Assembly: GCA_017994175.1 (NCBI GenBank) | Contig: JAGOLH010000022.1 | Location: 1-43,874 of the forward strand | DNA length: 43,874 bases | Direction of reading: 5' to 3' | Source: Bacteroidales bacterium | GTDB taxonomy: Bacteria > Bacteroidota > Bacteroidia > Bacteroidales > ML635J-15 | In this document: in pieces, positions 41,402-43,874 of the stretch | Position numbering within the stretch: the first letter of the stretch is position 1 | How the letters are laid out: every line of letters begins with the position of its first letter | Made by a program: the position numbers and the translations under genes | The notes under the pieces: generated by a model | What the model saw: the letters and a program-made list of their open reading frames with translations, nothing else | What the model was told of the DNA's origin: nothing | Databases searched by the model: none

Positions 41402-43348
41402 ATGATTGCGATTAATAACATAAGTCTGATGTTTGGGAATTTTGAACTCTTCTCTAATATTGGCTTTATGGTTAACGGCAGAGACCGTATTGGCCTTGTT
41501 GGAAAAAATGGAGCTGGGAAAACAACTCTGCTGAAAATCATGAACGGACAAATTCAACCTACTTCCGGTAGTGTCAGCATACCATCTGGCATCAGAATCG
41601 GTTATTTGCCTCAGCATCTAAATGTATCCGACAGCGGAAGGTCGGTGTTTGAAGAAGCTGAAGAGGCTTTCACCGAAATAAAAGAGTTGGAAAGAGAGAT
41701 TAAAACCTTACAAGAAGCTCTTTCTTCAAGAAACGACTATCACAGTTCGGAATACGAAAAGCTCATTCAGAGTTTATCGTTAGCTAACGACAAGTATCAT
41801 CTATTAAAACAGGACAATACCGAGGCTAGCGTAGTAAAAACATTAAAGGGACTTGGGTTCACTGACGCTGAACTCAATCGCAAAACTGCAGAATTCAGTG
41901 GTGGTTGGCGGATGCGTATTGAACTGGCAAAAATTCTTTTGTTGCAACCCGATGTACTGCTCCTCGATGAGCCCACAAATCACCTTGATATTATTGCCAT
42001 CCAATGGCTTGAAGAGTTTTTAAAACAGTATCCGGGGGCTGTTCTGATAATTTCGCACGACCGAACTTTTCTCGATAATATCACAACCCGTACCATTGAA
42101 TTATCGCTTGGAAAACTTTACGACTACAAAGTTCCTTATAGCCAGTTTGTTGCATTAAGGGAAGAAAGGTTGAAGCAGCAGAAAGCGGCCTACAACAACC
42201 AAATGAAAATGATTACCGAAACTCAGGAATTCATCGACAGGTTTCGCTATAAAGCAACCAAGGCAAATCAGGTACAATCGAGGATAAAACAGCTGGAGAA
42301 AATTGAACTGGTAAACTTCGATGAAATAGATACTAAAAGTATTCATTTCCGATTTCCTCAATCACCTCGTTCCGGGTCGATAGTATTCGAAACCATTAGC
42401 CTTGGGAAAGAATACTCCGGGCACATTGTACTGAACGAGATTGATTTTTCGATGGAACGCGGCGACAAGATTGCATTAGTGGGTAGAAACGGAGAGGGAA
42501 AATCTACTTTCTCGAAAATTGTTGCAGGAGAACTCGATTACTCAGGAACGCTAAAAAAAGGGAACAACCTGCACATCGGTTACTATGCTCAAAATCAGGA
42601 AGAAATGTTGGATGGTGAGTTGACTGTACTCGAAACCCTCGACTATGTTGCCATTGGAGATATTCGTTCTCGTTTACGAGAAATATTAGGCTCGTTTCTG
42701 TTTCGGGGCGACGATATCGATAAAAAGGTTAAGGTGCTATCGGGTGGCGAAAAATCGCGACTTGCTTTGGCTAGGCTGATACTTGAACCATACAACTTAA
42801 TTATTCTCGACGAACCCACAAATCATCTCGATATGCAATCGAAAGACATTCTGCGGGATGCTTTAATGAAATACGACGGTTCTCTTCTTATTGTGTCGCA
42901 CGACAGGTATTTTTTAAACGGACTGGTGAATAAGGTTTACGAGGTAATGGGGACAAAAATTAAAGAAGAAACCGGGGGCATTAATGCATATATAAAACGA
43001 TACAGAAAGCAAATTCAAATGCAGCTTTTTTCATACAGCAAGCCTCCCACAAAAAATAAAGAAGAAAACACAGAACAAAAACAAATTTACATCGAACGTA
43101 AGGAACTGGAAAAAACGATAAGAAAAATTCGAAACGAGCACCATAATCATGAAAAGCAGATTGAACTTTTAGAACAACAAATTAATGATATAGAGATTTT
43201 TATCAACAGTCCGGACAAATACAAAGAACCTCGTGGAGATGTTTATCTTGATTACGAAAAACTAAAAAAGCGTTTGGAAAGCGAAATGCACTTATGGGAG
43301 AAAACAGGTGTTGAATTAATACGCTTTGAATCAATAAAACAACAATAA
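41402..43348 (+). CDS. ABC-F family ATPase
   Basis: Cytoplasmic ATPase with two nucleotide-binding domains and no membrane part, of the kind that acts on the ribosome (EttA/Uup type). From the ATG at 41402 it is 648 residues; the open frame reaches 41363, but that start would be in the promoter. Domain 1: GLVGKNGAGKTTLL, FSGGWRMRIELAKILL, DVLLLDEPTNHLD. Then the linker (about 240-320, basic and helical, with KATKANQVQSRIKQLEK). Domain 2: ALVGRNGEGKSTFSK, LSGGEKSRLALARLIL, LIILDEPTNHLD. A C-terminal coiled coil (about 560-648) resembles the DNA-binding tail of Uup. Subfamily and any antibiotic protection role cannot be settled here. Confidence 0.93.
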   Translation: MIAINNISLMFGNFELFSNIGFMVNGRDRIGLVGKNGAGKTTLLKIMNGQIQPTSGSVSIPSGIRIGYLPQHLNVSDSGRSVFEEAEEAFTEIKELEREIKTLQEALSSRNDYHSSEYEKLIQSLSLANDKYHLLKQDNTEASVVKTLKGLGFTDAELNRKTAEFSGGWRMRIELAKILLLQPDVLLLDEPTNHLDIIAIQWLEEFLKQYPGAVLIISHDRTFLDNITTRTIELSLGKLYDYKVPYSQFVALREERLKQQKAAYNNQMKMITETQEFIDRFRYKATKANQVQSRIKQLEKIELVNFDEIDTKSIHFRFPQSPRSGSIVFETISLGKEYSGHIVLNEIDFSMERGDKIALVGRNGEGKSTFSKIVAGELDYSGTLKKGNNLHIGYYAQNQEEMLDGELTVLETLDYVAIGDIRSRLREILGSFLFRGDDIDKKVKVLSGGEKSRLALARLILEPYNLIILDEPTNHLDMQSKDILRDALMKYDGSLLIVSHDRYFLNGLVNKVYEVMGTKIKEETGGINAYIKRYRKQIQMQLFSYSKPPTKNKEENTEQKQIYIERKELEKTIRKIRNEHHNHEKQIELLEQQINDIEIFINSPDKYKEPRGDVYLDYEKLKKRLESEMHLWEKTGVELIRFESIKQQ

Positions 43349-43460
43349 ACTCATACTGTTGTCTGCATTTTTACACTTTATTGATTAAAATAAATTACAA
43401 TTAAGGATAATATTTTGTTTAACTTGTGAACATATAATTACCTCAGTAAATTTTTTACCA

Positions 43461-43574
43461 ATGAAAAAGTTTTTATTAATTATTGTTTTCGTAACAACGA
43501 TTGTATCGGGTTTGCAGGCGCAAACTATTGATTGTAAAATAGTTGATAGTAAGGTAGTTTCGGTTGCTAAATAA
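43461..43574 (+). CDS. 37-residue secreted peptide
   Basis: ATG at 43461, stop at 43572-43574. The product is almost all signal peptide (MKKFLLIIVFVTTIVSGLQA, cut before QT), leaving 16-17 residues (QTIDCKIVDSKVVSVAK) with a single cysteine. It precedes a second secreted protein gene by only 7 bases. It could be a real small secreted peptide or the stub of a longer gene cut by a stop. No homologue is known to me. The signal peptide is of good quality, and that is the only support for coding. Confidence 0.45.
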   Translation: MKKFLLIIVFVTTIVSGLQAQTIDCKIVDSKVVSVAK

Positions 43575-43581
43575 CAGGACT

Positions 43582-43874
43582 ATGAAAAAGAAAATTCTGG
43601 TAGCCTTGGTATTGATGATGCCCCTGCTATCGTTGGCACAAGAAAGATTTTATAATCTGTATGAAGGATTGATTATCAAACAGATGTTCATAATCAATGG
43701 ACATTATATAACATTTGGAATAGAAAACCTTCCTGAAACGAGCATCTTGATGCCATCATTTAATATTATTGAAGCAAGTGGTGAGTTGACGGAATCGTTT
43801 TATTATTTGGACACAACAGATGGCTATACATTTAATGGGAATCGCCCATGTATTTTAATTGAAGACACTTTGTT
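43582..43874 (+). CDS. Secreted protein, N-terminal part (cut by window end)
   Basis: ATG at 43582 opens a frame that runs to the last base of the window, 97 codons so far without a stop. It begins with a signal peptide (MKKKILVALVLMMPLLSLA, cut before QE). The mature start is beta-rich, with YNLYEGLIIKQMFIINGHYI and FYYLDTTDGYTFNG. Its family is unknown; periplasmic or surface location is inferred. It is 7 bases downstream of the short secreted peptide and likely on the same transcript. Confidence 0.65.
   Translation, partial: MKKKILVALVLMMPLLSLAQERFYNLYEGLIIKQMFIINGHYITFGIENLPETSILMPSFNIIEASGELTESFYYLDTTDGYTFNGNRPCILIEDTL

Noticed and set aside
1..43874. CRISPR array, toxin-antitoxin pair, restriction system or biosynthetic cluster
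   Set aside because: No spaced direct repeats and no proteins of these families were found in either strand.

Overview
The window looks like a chromosomal segment of a member of the Bacteroidota, most likely Bacteroidales. The grounds are family make-up and signals. It has separate der, era, rsgA, lpxK, waaA, kdsB and parE/parC genes of Bacteroidota type, two tandem rhomboid proteases directly after mutL, several outer-membrane beta-barrel proteins ending in aromatic residues, and a lipoprotein with a C-Q-K-E-D start to its mature part. Several genes are preceded by the Bacteroidota -7 promoter element TANNTTTG rather than by a clear Shine-Dalgarno sequence. No tRNA, rRNA, CRISPR array, transposase or phage gene was seen.

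Layout. Positions 1-127 hold a palindromic repeat-like element. Der and Era (GTPases of ribosome assembly) follow on the minus strand, then an MmcQ/YjbR-type protein that converges with and overlaps a 1132-residue outer-membrane protein. A small beta-barrel protein and Kdo transferase WaaA come next (6.4-8.4 kb). A 399-base AT-rich leader precedes the B12-dependent ribonucleotide reductase NrdJ, which ends in a strong terminator. Purine nucleoside phosphorylase, LpxK and RsgA lie on the minus strand (11.4-14.4 kb). A divergent region with three perfect inverted repeats separates them from the topoisomerase IV operon parE-parC-aroK. Then come a membrane protein, a UbiD-family decarboxylase and a secreted repeat protein on the minus strand, and a membrane protein-mutL-rhomboid-rhomboid run on the plus strand (23.8-27.6 kb).

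From about 27.65 to 30.2 kb the DNA becomes visibly AT-rich and carries two genes of accessory character: a PKD-domain surface lipoprotein and a beta-barrel protein. Beyond this is a minus-strand group (flippase-like protein, RpiB, small cysteine-containing protein); the last of these seems to have had its C-terminus replaced by a palindromic element. The right part holds kdsB-glycosyltransferase-rnhB, an MBOAT acyltransferase with an AlgX/AlgJ-like SGNH partner, an asparagine synthase, fumarase C, an ABC-F ATPase, and at the very end an unusually short secreted peptide followed by a secreted protein cut by the window edge.

How the genes fit together. WaaA, LpxK and KdsB belong to lipid A/Kdo assembly. 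The glycosyltransferase, MBOAT/SGNH pair and AsnB-type amidotransferase suggest modification of a surface polysaccharide. The rest is mostly housekeeping. I did not find a clear new multi-gene system. The best leads are the palindrome-replaced C-terminus at 30.24-30.30 kb, the signal peptide that lies outside the reading frame start of the large outer-membrane protein near 6.2-6.3 kb, the AT-rich two-gene insert at 27.65-30.12 kb, the triple inverted repeats upstream of topoisomerase IV, and the peptide/secreted-protein pair at 43.46-43.87 kb.
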